Shown: positions 27,018 through 36,584, counted from the first letter of the stretch. The stretch is 64,000 bases of DNA from Ilyomonas sp964249755 (GCA_964249755.1 CAXUDB010000004.1:186001-250000), one strand, 5' to 3'. Notes: generated from the letters alone by a model not told the origin. Numbers and translations: made by a program.

Positions 27018-30000
27018 ATGACTGATGAAACTCCTAAACACATTATCGCTATTGGCGCATCGGCCGGTGGAATGGAAGAGATCAATACTTTTTTTGATTA
27101 TACACCTTTAGACAGTGCTGCCTACGTGATTGTACAGCACTTATCGCCCGACTTTAAAAGCCGGATGGTGGAACTGCTTACGAAACACACCCGGCTAAAA
27201 GTGATTGAAGCCCAGGAAACGATGCTGGTGAAGAAGAATTATGTGTACCTGATTCCCAACAACAAGTTTATGACCATCTGCGATGGCAGGCTGCATTTAA
27301 CCAATAAAGAGAATGTGCAGGGTCCGCACCTTACGGTAAATACGTTCTTTGTGTCGCTGGCAGCGGATGCGAAGAGAAAAGCCATCGGCGTTATCCTGTC
27401 GGGCTTGGGCGCAGATGGCACCGAGGGCGTAAAAGCCATTAAACAACAGGGCGGTATGGTGATAGCCCGCAACCCGGAAACCACCCAGTTTGGCAGTATG
27501 CCGTCGTGTGCTATTGCTACGGGGCTGGTAGATTTTGTGCTGGAGCCAGACCAAATGCCCGCCACTATTGAAGAATATGCCAGGCACGATGATGAAGTAT
27601 CTGCGCAAATAAAGGAAGATGAGAAAGTAGTAAAAGCGATTATAGAACTGATTAAAGAACAATCGCCGTTCGACTTTTCGGATTATAAGCCTACTACTAT
27701 ACTGCGAAGAATAAAAAGACGAGCTGCCAACAGCAATTTCAGCAAACTGGAAGTGTACCTGGATTTTCTAAAGACATCGCCGGAAGAGCTGGAAGCGCTT
27801 GCACAGGATTTTCTGATCAGTGTTACTTCGTTTTTCAGAGACAAAGAAGCGTTTGCGTTTCTGGAAGACCATACGTTGCCCCTTATATTAGAAGACCTGA
27901 CACCCGATGAGGAGATAAAAGTATGGGTGGCAGGCTGTGCTACCGGCGAGGAAGCTTATTCGATAGCGATGCTGGTGAGCGAACAACTAACCGGCAAGTA
28001 CAAAGACACGGTTGTGAAAATATTTGCGACGGATATTGATGCCGTGGCGCTGGCACATGCCGGTAAGGGCATTTATACAGCTTCTATTGAAAAAGATGTC
28101 TCTGCCGGCCGGCTGGAGCGGCATTTTATAAAAGAAGGCGATACGTACAAGATAAAACAGGGCATTCGCAAGATGGTGATTTTTGCACAGCACGACCTGG
28201 TGAAAAACCCTCCGTACTGTAATATGCAACTGATCACCTGCCGCAACGTGCTTATTTACCTGTCTCCTGCCCTGCAGAAGAAAGTATTTGCCATGATGCT
28301 ATTCGGGCTTAAAGTGAATGGATACCTGTTTTTGGGCTCCAGCGAAAACCCTACGCCCATCCGAAAAAGCTTAGAAGAGGTGCACGGCAAATGGAAGATC
28401 TACAGGAACCTGGAAACGAAAAGGGCGGTGCGTTTTGATGTGTTTTCGCTGCCGGAGATAAAACCTGCCACTTCCTATACTTCTCATTCCACTGCCCCCA
28501 AGCATACCACTGACACATTGGCCGACCTGGTAAATAATTCTTTGGTGGCTGACCTTAACTGTTTAGCCATTTGTGTAGATGAAGACAACCGGTTTATAAA
28601 AGCGTATGGCGATACAACCCGGTATCTTCTGCAGAAGAATTTTAACCTGAACCTTATGGAGCTGTTACCAAAACCGCTTGCCATAGCGTTTAATTCATTA
28701 AGAAGCCGTGTTTTGAAGACGGGTGAGAAGGGCACCATCAGCGGCATCCCGTTGCGGAATGATGAAAGAAGCAGCGGGGTTACTTTATCGGTGCAACCGC
28801 TGGAACTAAAGAAAGGCATGCCTAAGATGCTGCTGGCAACCATACGCGAAGGCGGGGAAGACATAACTGCAAACGGGGGAGAATATGTGTTTGACGAAAA
28901 AAAGTATATTGACCAGCACATCATTAACCTGGAAGAGGAACTGAGGGAAACGAAAGAGAAACTGCAGGCTATTCATGAAAAGCTGGATGCCACCAATGAG
29001 AACATGCAATCTTTTAATGAGGAATTACTATCTGCTAACGAAGAAATGCAAAGTACCAATGAGGAAATGCAGTCTATAAACGAAGAACTGCATACAATCA
29101 ATGCAGACTACCAGCTTAAGAATACAGAACTGCAGGAACTGAATGACGATCTGAACAATTATTTCAAAAGCAACGTAACCGGGCAACTGGTGGTAAATAA
29201 GGATTTGCTGCTGATGAAGTTTTCGCCGGCTACGGTAACGCTGATTAACCTGTTGCCAACCGATGTGGGAAGACCGCTGAGCAATATTTCTACCAACATA
29301 AAGTTTGAAACCATATTAGAAGACATTAAACAAGTAATAGCCAATGGAAGCGTCATTACCAAAGAAGTAGAAGCCATTAACAGCAAGTGTTACCAGGTGA
29401 TAACGATGCCTTATATACAACAGGCAAATAACGAGATCAGCGGCGCTATCATTACGTTTAGCGATATCACAGAACTAAAGAAAATACAAACCGAACTGGA
29501 CAAGCAGAACGAAAACCTGTTGCGTATTAATGCAGACCTTGACAACTTTGTGCATGTTGCCTCTCACGATCTGCTAGCCCCGCTGGGTAATATAGAAGTG
29601 AGCATCGACGTAATGAATACGTTGTCGTTAAACAGCGAGGAGGCACTTCCTATATTACATGTAATCAAATCATCCATCAAAAAGTTCAAGTCGCTGATCA
29701 ACCAGATATCCGACGTGGGAAAAGCAGAGAATGGTATGCTGGAAAAAGAAATGGTAGACATGGCGGAGTTGATGCATAACGTAGAATGGAGCCTGGATGG
29801 CAAGATTAAAACGTCGGGTGCCGTAATAAATAAAAAGCTCGATGTATTACATATTCCTTTCTCTAAAAAGAACCTGAGAAGTATTGTATATAACCTCGTG
29901 GCAAACGCCATTAAATTTAAAGGCAAAAAACCGCCTGTGATCGATATTTCTACGCTAAAAGAACATAACAATATCATCCTGATCATTCAGGATAATGGCA

Positions 30001-30227
30001 TTGGTGTGCACAGCGACCAGATAGATAGAATCTTTACCATTTATAGCCGGGTAGATGACGATATAGAAGGCAATGGCATTGGCCTATACCTTGTAAAAAA
30101 AATGATAGATGCTTCGGCAGGAAATATTGCGGTGGAAAGCAAACCCGGTGAAGGCACCAAATTTATGCTCTATTTTAAAGCCGAGCCGGAACCGTCAATT
30201 ACTTATACTTCCTCTAACTCGGCGTAG
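27018..30227 (+). CDS. CheB-CheR-PAS hybrid sensor histidine kinase
   Basis: This 1069-residue cytosolic fusion has, in order, a CheB methylesterase domain (1-190; Ser15 in GASAGG, His41 in VQHLSP, Asp133 in GADGTEG), a CheR methyltransferase domain (about 205-460; VWVAGCATGEEAYSIA binds SAM), a PAS-like region (about 500-610), a heptad coiled coil rich in NEEMQS repeats (about 630-720), a second PAS (about 725-830), and a kinase core with the H-box VASHDLLAPL, N-box VYNLVANAIKF and G-boxes IQDNGIG and GNGIGLYLV. The CheB triad looks intact, though it lacks a receiver domain. No chemoreceptor or response regulator is adjacent, so the output partner is unknown. Confidence 0.93.
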   Translation: MTDETPKHIIAIGASAGGMEEINTFFDYTPLDSAAYVIVQHLSPDFKSRMVELLTKHTRLKVIEAQETMLVKKNYVYLIPNNKFMTICDGRLHLTNKENVQGPHLTVNTFFVSLAADAKRKAIGVILSGLGADGTEGVKAIKQQGGMVIARNPETTQFGSMPSCAIATGLVDFVLEPDQMPATIEEYARHDDEVSAQIKEDEKVVKAIIELIKEQSPFDFSDYKPTTILRRIKRRAANSNFSKLEVYLDFLKTSPEELEALAQDFLISVTSFFRDKEAFAFLEDHTLPLILEDLTPDEEIKVWVAGCATGEEAYSIAMLVSEQLTGKYKDTVVKIFATDIDAVALAHAGKGIYTASIEKDVSAGRLERHFIKEGDTYKIKQGIRKMVIFAQHDLVKNPPYCNMQLITCRNVLIYLSPALQKKVFAMMLFGLKVNGYLFLGSSENPTPIRKSLEEVHGKWKIYRNLETKRAVRFDVFSLPEIKPATSYTSHSTAPKHTTDTLADLVNNSLVADLNCLAICVDEDNRFIKAYGDTTRYLLQKNFNLNLMELLPKPLAIAFNSLRSRVLKTGEKGTISGIPLRNDERSSGVTLSVQPLELKKGMPKMLLATIREGGEDITANGGEYVFDEKKYIDQHIINLEEELRETKEKLQAIHEKLDATNENMQSFNEELLSANEEMQSTNEEMQSINEELHTINADYQLKNTELQELNDDLNNYFKSNVTGQLVVNKDLLLMKFSPATVTLINLLPTDVGRPLSNISTNIKFETILEDIKQVIANGSVITKEVEAINSKCYQVITMPYIQQANNEISGAIITFSDITELKKIQTELDKQNENLLRINADLDNFVHVASHDLLAPLGNIEVSIDVMNTLSLNSEEALPILHVIKSSIKKFKSLINQISDVGKAENGMLEKEMVDMAELMHNVEWSLDGKIKTSGAVINKKLDVLHIPFSKKNLRSIVYNLVANAIKFKGKKPPVIDISTLKEHNNIILIIQDNGIGVHSDQIDRIFTIYSRVDDDIEGNGIGLYLVKKMIDASAGNIAVESKPGEGTKFMLYFKAEPEPSITYTSSNSA

Positions 30228-30319
30228 CTTAGCAGTCCTGTTATACGTTTTACCTCTTTCCTGCTTTCCGGTATCTCTTTCAGGCTTTCGCTTATCTTTT
30301 GATTAAAATTTACTATCGG

Positions 30320-31648
30320 TTAACTAGGAATGATTAGTTCAGCAAAAAAGGTGTTGCCGGCAGAAGATAAACGTAAGGTAGCGCCGTTCCTTTCAGCGAG
30401 CTGATCAGTAATCCATAACCCTAATCCGAACCCTTCCCCGAATTTTTCTGCGCGTGCAAAGTCATTTTTTAACTGGCTTATGTTATTGATTACTGCATCC
30501 GTTTTATTTTGGATTGTCACCTGAACACCATCAGTATTCTCGCATAAGCAAAAGGTAATAATACTGTTTGGCAACCCATATTTTAAAGCATTCTCAACAA
30601 GATTTTTCAAAATGATAGCCACATGACTGGCATCTGCAACCACCATAAAATTTCCGCTGTCGGGCAGCATTTCAATTTTGAAGGTTTGATCTTTTTGTTT
30701 TGCCTGTGCCTGAAGTTGATTCATTACATCCAAACTCAGATCTGCCAGGCTAAAACTACTTTTATTAAGCGTCAGCGCATCTGCTTTCAACTGGCTCATC
30801 AGCAGAAAATTATTCACCAGTTTTTTCAGTCGCTGCACTTCTGCCATTTGGTTTTGCACTAAGGTTCGCATGGCTGGCGAAGCCTGATTCAGGTTAACGG
30901 TTTGCAACTCGGTAAGCATGTTACTTAACGGCGTTCGCAGCTCATGTGAGGCAGATGCAAAAAAAGCGTTCTGATGCCCCGATTGTTTTTCTATTCTTGA
31001 CAACATGCGGTTGAGGGCATCAACCAGTTCGTGCAGCTCATCGTTTATAACCGGCTCATCCAGCAATTGAATGTCGTTGGTCAAATCAATCCGGCTGGCT
31101 TTCGTAATGATGTTATGTAAGGGTCGTAAAAGAATGCCTGATAAAAAGTATCCGGCCACAAATGAAATAAGGATAGCAATCGGGATATAAAGGAAAAGCA
31201 GGGTTTGCAATTGTTGGATAGAGGCTTTATACTCATTGGAAGGCAATGCATAAACCACGCGAATCACGCCACCGGTTTCAAATTGTTTGGTTGTTGAGAT
31301 GCTCCACCAATCACGACTTCTATAAGTGCTGTCGTTCGTTTTCTGTACACTGTTTGGCGGAAGATTATTAAATAAAGTATCAGTTTGCCTGCCGTAATTA
31401 TAAGTAAGTAAAAAGTACTCGTCTTTTTGTGGTAAAGGAATGGTTGTAGGGTTCACCTCTGTCTTTTGCAGTACAGCAGTCGCGCCGCCCGATAAACGCA
31501 AAAGAAAGTTCTTTTCCAGTTCATTTTTTATATTGCCGTATAGTAAAAAGATAATCGCCAGCAGGAACAAAAGCAACAAACAATTAAACAGCAAGCCAAA
31601 TCGGAAGCGGATGCTTTTGTAAAAAGGGTATGATGATTTTGTTGTCAA
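30320..31648 (-). CDS. Two-component sensor histidine kinase (HAMP-HisKA-HATPase)
   Basis: The 442-residue kinase has membrane helices at about 14-36 and 155-180 flanking a ~120-residue periplasmic sensor, then HAMP, HisKA (H-box FASASHELRTPLSN) and HATPase (NLVENALKYG, GEGFGLGLWITDQL). The start is a TTG overlapping the TGA of the regulator gene (TTGA at 31645-31648); no ATG lies nearby before the first helix, so coupled initiation at TTG is likely. It is the last gene of the arsB-PPH-regulator-kinase operon and probably senses an envelope signal linked to those genes. Confidence 0.92.
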   Translation of the reverse strand: MTTKSSYPFYKSIRFRFGLLFNCLLLLFLLAIIFLLYGNIKNELEKNFLLRLSGGATAVLQKTEVNPTTIPLPQKDEYFLLTYNYGRQTDTLFNNLPPNSVQKTNDSTYRSRDWWSISTTKQFETGGVIRVVYALPSNEYKASIQQLQTLLFLYIPIAILISFVAGYFLSGILLRPLHNIITKASRIDLTNDIQLLDEPVINDELHELVDALNRMLSRIEKQSGHQNAFFASASHELRTPLSNMLTELQTVNLNQASPAMRTLVQNQMAEVQRLKKLVNNFLLMSQLKADALTLNKSSFSLADLSLDVMNQLQAQAKQKDQTFKIEMLPDSGNFMVVADASHVAIILKNLVENALKYGLPNSIITFCLCENTDGVQVTIQNKTDAVINNISQLKNDFARAEKFGEGFGLGLWITDQLAERNGATLRLSSAGNTFFAELIIPS

Positions 31649-32328
31649 TCGTTTTGTTTGTTTCCTTTCAACATATAGCCGGTGCCCACAACCGTCTTTA
31701 TCAGTTGCACAGGAAAGCCTTTGTCAATTTTTTTCCTTAACTGATGCATGTACACTTCCACAATATTGCTTTCCGGGTCAAAGCTCATTTCCCATGCATT
31801 TTCAAGCAACTGATTTTTACTCAACACACGGTTTGCATTCTTCGCCAAATATTCCAGCAACACAAATTCTTTAGAGGTAAGATTGATCTCTTTATTATCA
31901 CGCCACACTTTGCGGCTGGCTATATCAATCGACAAATCATTTATTACAATTTTTGTATTGCCGGTCCTTGCCGGTGAGCGTTGCACCGTTCTGATTCGTG
32001 CCAGCAACTCATCCCATTCAAAGGGTTTTTTAATGTAATCAACAGCTCCTAAATCCAATCCCTGCACCACCTGTTTTGTATCGCTGATAGCACTTACAAT
32101 CATTACCGGTGCTGTTATATTGAAAGCACGTAAGTTTTTCAGTACATCAAAACCATTGGTGCCGGGTAACATTAAATCGAGCAGTATCAGATCAAAGTCT
32201 TCCTCGGCAGCTTTTTCCAGAGCCGTCGCTCCGTTGTTACATACTTTGGTTAGATAGCCAGCTTGTTTCAAGCCGGCTCCTATAAAGCCAGCTAATTTTC
32301 TTTCGTCTTCTACTATTAAAATCTTCAT
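31645..32328 (-). CDS. OmpR-family response regulator
   Basis: A 227-residue regulator with receiver domain (acidic pocket EDE at 7-9, phospho-acceptor Asp51 in LILLDLMLPG, KKPF near residue 100) and a C-terminal winged-helix trans_reg_C domain (VWRDNKEINLTSKEFVLLEYL, VYMHQLRKKI, VGTGYML). It partners with the kinase whose start overlaps its stop. It lies 6 bp downstream of the PPH-repeat gene and belongs to the same transcript. It likely controls this operon or the upstream PPH and MFS genes, but no binding site was identified. Confidence 0.94.
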   Translation of the reverse strand: MKILIVEDERKLAGFIGAGLKQAGYLTKVCNNGATALEKAAEEDFDLILLDLMLPGTNGFDVLKNLRAFNITAPVMIVSAISDTKQVVQGLDLGAVDYIKKPFEWDELLARIRTVQRSPARTGNTKIVINDLSIDIASRKVWRDNKEINLTSKEFVLLEYLAKNANRVLSKNQLLENAWEMSFDPESNIVEVYMHQLRKKIDKGFPVQLIKTVVGTGYMLKGNKQND

Positions 32329-32334
32329 ACTCTT

Positions 32335-33051
32335 TTACCTCACTAAGTATGTTACACTATCAATGGTTATTTCATCCGGTTGTACCAAACACAGTCCATT
32401 TATGTTTACAAAACCGGCTGTATCACTGCGCTCTGTTCCCTTTATTTTGATTGTTTTGGCAGATGTGATTAAGGCAAGCAAATCCTCTGCTGCATGTGGC
32501 GGCAACACAATTAGTTTGTTTGATAAAACAAATGCAGTTGCCTTGCCAGTCTCATCTTTTTTTATTTCAATTTTATTACCGGTTATGGTTACTTCATTGC
32601 CCCGTGATGGCGGCGGCGGTAATATATTTTTTACGTCTGCTGTTTCGTTTTTGTTGTTACTGATGGTTTGTATTTCTCCTGCACCCATCTTGTCTTTTTT
32701 GCTCATTCTATCTGTATACTCAATTACAACAGATGAATGAAGTTTAGCTACCTGCAAGATCTGCCTGGCAGCATGCGGAGGAAAATGTAACCAGATAGAA
32801 TCTCCGTCAGCAGCAACTAACATCTTATCAATATCACCACGCGGATTGCTGCCATACTGCAAAACAATAGCCTGTATTTTTTGTGTTGATGCAACAGGAG
32901 AATATCCCAATGGTAAAGGCGGATCATCGGGAGTTGTTTTAAGTAAAGGTTCTTGCTTGCCAGCATAATTATAAGCGATTGCAAGTAGTACAATTGATAA
33001 AATAACAATGATGATGGATTTGATATGTTCTTGCGTAAACTTCATTCTCAT
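32335..33051 (-). CDS. Membrane-anchored PPH-repeat protein 1 (unknown function)
   Basis: The 238-residue protein has one N-terminal membrane helix (about 12-30) and a predicted periplasmic body. The body has two similar modules: GDSIWLHFPPHAARQIL at about 83-99 and NKLIVLPPHAAEDLL at 178-192, each with a Pro-Pro-His core. It ends ITIDSVTYLVR, like the ITINGSQYLVQ end of the paralog at 35832-36584. A Pro-rich linker (PPPP near 145) separates the halves. The fold may be a small beta barrel; I know no named family. It sits 3 bp after the arsB-like gene and 6 bp before the response regulator, so it is part of one operon and may act as an accessory sensor or chaperone. Confidence 0.8.
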   Translation of the reverse strand: MRMKFTQEHIKSIIIVILSIVLLAIAYNYAGKQEPLLKTTPDDPPLPLGYSPVASTQKIQAIVLQYGSNPRGDIDKMLVAADGDSIWLHFPPHAARQILQVAKLHSSVVIEYTDRMSKKDKMGAGEIQTISNNKNETADVKNILPPPPSRGNEVTITGNKIEIKKDETGKATAFVLSNKLIVLPPHAAEDLLALITSAKTIKIKGTERSDTAGFVNINGLCLVQPDEITIDSVTYLVR

Positions 33052-33054
33052 TCG

Positions 33055-34302
33055 TCAGATAAATAATGAGGCAATGGCTGCAAGCAAGGCAGGCAACATA
33101 ACAACAAACCCGATTTTTAAGAACTGCACAGCACTGATATTTTCACCTTCTCTGCGCAACACCACCAGCCATAGAATGGTTGCCAGCGACCCGGTAACAG
33201 AAAGATTAGGACCTAAATCAACACCAATTAAAACCGAGCGCTGAACAATGCCGGGAACCGAAGCTGCCTGCACTGCATTAGCAGCAATTAAGCCGGATGG
33301 CAAATTGTTCATGATGTTGCTGATAAAGGCAATGCCGATGCCACTGCTCCATACTGTTGCTGCCACAGACTTGTGTGCGCTTTGCTCCAACCATTTTTGG
33401 GCTGACGACAATACACTTGTTTTATTTAATCCTTCTACAATAACAAACAACCCTGCCACCAATGGCAGCACTGCCCAGGAAATTTGCGACAGTACTTTTA
33501 TCGGCTTTAACTGGCTGCGAACGCTTACCACTGTAAAAATGATGATGCCCGTTATTGCAGTAGGCAAGCCTAATGAAATATCAAGCGCGGAACAAACAGT
33601 TAATGCAATGGCTGATGCTAGGATGCCGAAGCCAGCCATCCTGCCACCGGCAGATAAAACAGGTGCAGTGATATTTGCTTCAATGGAAGGCTGCAAAACT
33701 TTACGTTGTGTATAAAACAAAGTAAGGTACGTGATGATGATAGATAGCAATGAGGGTATAGTATATTGTTGCAACCAGGATAAGAGTGGCGGCATGTTTT
33801 TACCATAAATAACCAGGTTGGCCGGGTTGGAAATCGGCAGCACAAAAGAGGCAGCGTTTGCAATAAAAGCGCAGATCAATAAATATGGCAAAGGCTTTTC
33901 TACTTTAGCTGCCTTAGCTGCCGCAAACACAGCAGGCGTAAGTACCACAGCTGTCGCATCGTTTGATAAAAAAACAGTAGTAACGATGCCAACGATGTAT
34001 ATCAGCAGAAAAAGTTTTTGGGATGAACCTTTCGAGAAAGAAACAGCGAGCGCAGCAAACCAGTCAAATAATTTTTCTTCTCTTGCCACTTCGGCAAGCA
34101 GCATCATGCCTGCGAGAAAAAGATACACATCCAGCCCTTTTGCAACACCGGTAAAAGCTTCCGCTGGTGTGATCAATTGAAAGATGAGCAATGCTATTCC
34201 ACCCCCAACAGCCCAGTAAGCTTCAGGTAACTTAAAAGGGCGGATGATGATAAGAAAAATGGAAAGTAAAGCGATGATCCAGATAAAAACACTTGGCTGC
34301 AT
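33055..34302 (-). CDS. arsB: ArsB/NhaD-superfamily (SLC13-like) transporter
   Basis: A 415-residue inner-membrane protein of about eleven helices with the hallmarks of ArsB-type permeases: FLAGMMLLAEVAREEKLFDWFA near 62-83, VTTVFLSNDATAVVLTPAV near 105-123, and NAASFVLPISNPANLV. In known systems ArsB exports arsenite, alone or with ArsA. No ArsR or ArsC is adjacent, so an anion other than arsenite, or a different carboxylate or ion, is possible and the gene symbol is tentative. It is the first gene of the compact block arsB-PPH1-regulator-kinase, with 3 bp to the next gene. Confidence 0.82.
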   Translation of the reverse strand: MQPSVFIWIIALLSIFLIIIRPFKLPEAYWAVGGGIALLIFQLITPAEAFTGVAKGLDVYLFLAGMMLLAEVAREEKLFDWFAALAVSFSKGSSQKLFLLIYIVGIVTTVFLSNDATAVVLTPAVFAAAKAAKVEKPLPYLLICAFIANAASFVLPISNPANLVIYGKNMPPLLSWLQQYTIPSLLSIIITYLTLFYTQRKVLQPSIEANITAPVLSAGGRMAGFGILASAIALTVCSALDISLGLPTAITGIIIFTVVSVRSQLKPIKVLSQISWAVLPLVAGLFVIVEGLNKTSVLSSAQKWLEQSAHKSVAATVWSSGIGIAFISNIMNNLPSGLIAANAVQAASVPGIVQRSVLIGVDLGPNLSVTGSLATILWLVVLRREGENISAVQFLKIGFVVMLPALLAAIASLFI

Positions 34303-34391
34303 GGGTTTAATTTAATTGAACACTTTTTGATTTGGTGATGAATTGTTTCTTTCTTTTTATAGCTATAGCCAAACGGATGCCCTTTGCTATT

Positions 34392-35657
34392 TTACATAGC
34401 AGGCTTGCAACATTCTTGTAAAGATTTGTAGTGGATACTCCATAGAAAAAGCGAGACCAATGCAATGCTGCCAAGGATCATAAACGTAGTGTTGTAGCCA
34501 ATGAATTTTACCAGCCACCCACCCAGTGCAGGGCTAAGAGAAGAACCGATTCCCTGCACCGTCATGATAGCACCCTGGCCAATGTTTACCCTGCCCGATC
34601 CATTTAATATCTGCGCTACTAAACCTGGTACGGCAACGCTTTGCAGACCTGCGCCGATACCATCTAAAATCTGCACCGGGTACAAACCTGTTTCGTTAAT
34701 CATATGTGCTGCAATAAAACCACGGATGGGCAGCGCAAGAAACGAGATGAAGATAATAAGCCAATATCCTTTGCTGGCTGCCGTCTTCATCGCAATAACA
34801 GAAGCCACAATCATGACTAATTGTGCAATGACAATGGTCATAGCAACAAACATAGACGGGTCGCCTGCTTTCTTTGTTGCCGCCGCCATTCCATACAAGG
34901 GCAGCATAGCGCCATTGCCCAAATGAAAACAAGCTAAGCAGCCAGCCAGTACAAGCAGTTCTTTGTTTTTAAACAGCAAGTTGATGCCACCAATTTTTTC
35001 GTCATCCTTTTTATCTGCCCCTAAGCCGCGGGCTATCCTGTCGTTGATAGCATTAGCTGGAATCAGCATCACAAATACAATGGATAACACACCAAACAAA
35101 GCTGCTAAACAAAAGATGGCAGGCAAGCCAAACTTCATCCCCAAATAACCCGATAAGGCAGCGCCCACCATATTGCCGGCATGATTATACGCCTGGTTGA
35201 TTCCGTTCTGTTTAGTAAAACCTTTTTGGTGAACAATGCCGAGTGTTATACCAATGATAGCCGGACCAATGGCAGAGCCTGCAATGGCTGTTGCAATCTG
35301 TGAAACGCTGACTACCCAAAACTTCTGCGACAGTAAAATAAGTGCGGACGCCAGCATAGTGCAGATGCCGGGAATGACAACGTAGAGTCGCTTCCGGGTG
35401 GTTGCATCAACCAGGGCGCCGGCAGGTGCTGTCATTAGCATACCGGCAACACCGCCTAAAGTCATAACCGTTCCAATCAGGGATGTTTGCCAGCCCTTTG
35501 CCAGTAAAAAAATACCGAGAAACGGACCTACACCTGCCTGCAATTCGGCTATAAAAAAATTAAGGCAGCTTAACTGCCATACCCCTATAAAACGCCTTGG
35601 TTTGAGTGGCACAAACAATTCTGTTAGAGGTGATTTAATGTAAGTATCCGGACACAA
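34392..35657 (-). CDS. Major facilitator superfamily transporter
   Basis: A 421-residue protein with about twelve membrane helices and an MFS-type A-motif-like loop GALVDATTRKRLYVV near residue 80. Two halves are separated by a charged loop (GLGADKKDDEKIGG near 210). It is probably a proton-coupled exporter of unknown substrate. The longest frame begins at TTG 35657, inside the outer arm of an inverted-repeat element; an internal GTG at 35612 (reading PLKPRRFIGVWQ) is an alternative start. It lies 89 bp upstream of arsB on the same strand and may be co-transcribed with it. Confidence 0.87.
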   Translation of the reverse strand: MCPDTYIKSPLTELFVPLKPRRFIGVWQLSCLNFFIAELQAGVGPFLGIFLLAKGWQTSLIGTVMTLGGVAGMLMTAPAGALVDATTRKRLYVVIPGICTMLASALILLSQKFWVVSVSQIATAIAGSAIGPAIIGITLGIVHQKGFTKQNGINQAYNHAGNMVGAALSGYLGMKFGLPAIFCLAALFGVLSIVFVMLIPANAINDRIARGLGADKKDDEKIGGINLLFKNKELLVLAGCLACFHLGNGAMLPLYGMAAATKKAGDPSMFVAMTIVIAQLVMIVASVIAMKTAASKGYWLIIFISFLALPIRGFIAAHMINETGLYPVQILDGIGAGLQSVAVPGLVAQILNGSGRVNIGQGAIMTVQGIGSSLSPALGGWLVKFIGYNTTFMILGSIALVSLFLWSIHYKSLQECCKPAM

Positions 35658-35790
35658 TTAAATATAAGAATCAATGATGCCGTCCTTCCGCAATTACATC
35701 ACACATCGTACATCTTACATCATACATAGAATGGTTTTGTGCGGAATCTGATGACTGAATAAATTAAAGATAATTGTGTCCGAATACTTA
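35642..35790. repeat. Nested inverted-repeat element, copy 2
   Basis: Outer arms AAGTATCCGGACACAATTA (35642-35660) and TAATTGTGTCCGAATACTT (35772-35790) differ at one base. Inside are CCGTCCTTCCGCAATT and TGTGCGGAATCTG, plus an octamer tract (CATCGTACATCTTACATCATACAT). The inner modules match the element at 4770-4874. With both arms it is 149 bp and carries no gene of its own, so it resembles a MITE or REP-type element. It overlaps the probable start of the MFS gene. Confidence 0.68.
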
Positions 35791-35831
35791 AAAGAGATAA
35801 CACAAACACTTGCGTTATCTCTTTACGTCAT

Positions 35832-36584
35832 TTATTGAACCAAATATTGCGAACCATTGATGGTAATGGTTTTGCAATGCACAATGGCGTATTCAGCCGT
35901 AGAGACTTCTCCATTCTTGGCTGCTTTTTTCATACCCGTATAAGCCACGCTGGCATTGGTTTTCGCAACCGGGCTTAACTGGTTAGCAATGTGTGGCGGG
36001 ATGCGCAGAATCGTTTTGCCATCCACTATCAAACCATTCACAACACCTTCCCGGTTTGTTTGCAGTTGCGTTATTTTTCCGTTGCCGCTTACATACGTTT
36101 CTGCAGGTGGTGTAGCAGCAGGTGAGGCTGTATCAGCAATGGTTTTACCGCCTGCGGCAATAGAGATCATCCTGATTTCTTTTTCACCCATAGGTGCCAC
36201 ATTCATAACGCCGTTTACAGAAACCGTTGCACCTGTTTTTACGGCACCGGTTATTTGTGTGCCCAAATGAGGCGGAAACTTTACCAATAAACTATCTCCA
36301 TTGCCCGACAGGTAAAAGCCGTCGTACACATAATCGTCATTGGTAGCAAATTTTACAACAGTGCCTTTGTATGTTGTAACGGGCTGCAATGGTTGCTGCG
36401 GAGGTGGTGGTGCCATGGTACCCGGTGGCAACGGCGGTGGTGCAGGTGCGCCATTCACAGGTGGCGGAGGCGGCGGTGTTAGACGGTTGTTCTGAACTGC
36501 ATTCTGTGCCTGAACAGTGGATGCCATAATCAGGGATCCCGCAAATACAGCGAGGAGAGCCTTTGAGATTTTGTTCGTTTTCAT
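35832..36584 (-). CDS. Exported PPH-repeat protein 2 (unknown function)
   Basis: The 250-residue protein has a signal peptide (cleavage near VQAQ, residue 27), a proline-rich segment (about 36-68) and two copies of one module: GNGDSLLVKFPPHLGTQITG at 94-113 and VDGKTILRIPPHIANQLSPV at 187-206. It ends ITINGSQYLVQ. The Pro-Pro-His cores and C-terminus are shared with the gene at 32335-33051, so the two are paralogs. It is predicted periplasmic or surface-exposed. It lies upstream of the MFS and arsB-like genes on the same strand. Function is unknown; the His residues and clustering with a two-component system suggest ligand or metal binding, which is inference. Confidence 0.8.
   Translation of the reverse strand: MKTNKISKALLAVFAGSLIMASTVQAQNAVQNNRLTPPPPPPVNGAPAPPPLPPGTMAPPPPQQPLQPVTTYKGTVVKFATNDDYVYDGFYLSGNGDSLLVKFPPHLGTQITGAVKTGATVSVNGVMNVAPMGEKEIRMISIAAGGKTIADTASPAATPPAETYVSGNGKITQLQTNREGVVNGLIVDGKTILRIPPHIANQLSPVAKTNASVAYTGMKKAAKNGEVSTAEYAIVHCKTITINGSQYLVQ

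Noticed and set aside
33055..34302. Arsenic resistance operon
   Set aside because: Only an ArsB-like transporter is found; no arsR, arsC or arsA is near, so a full operon call is not supported.
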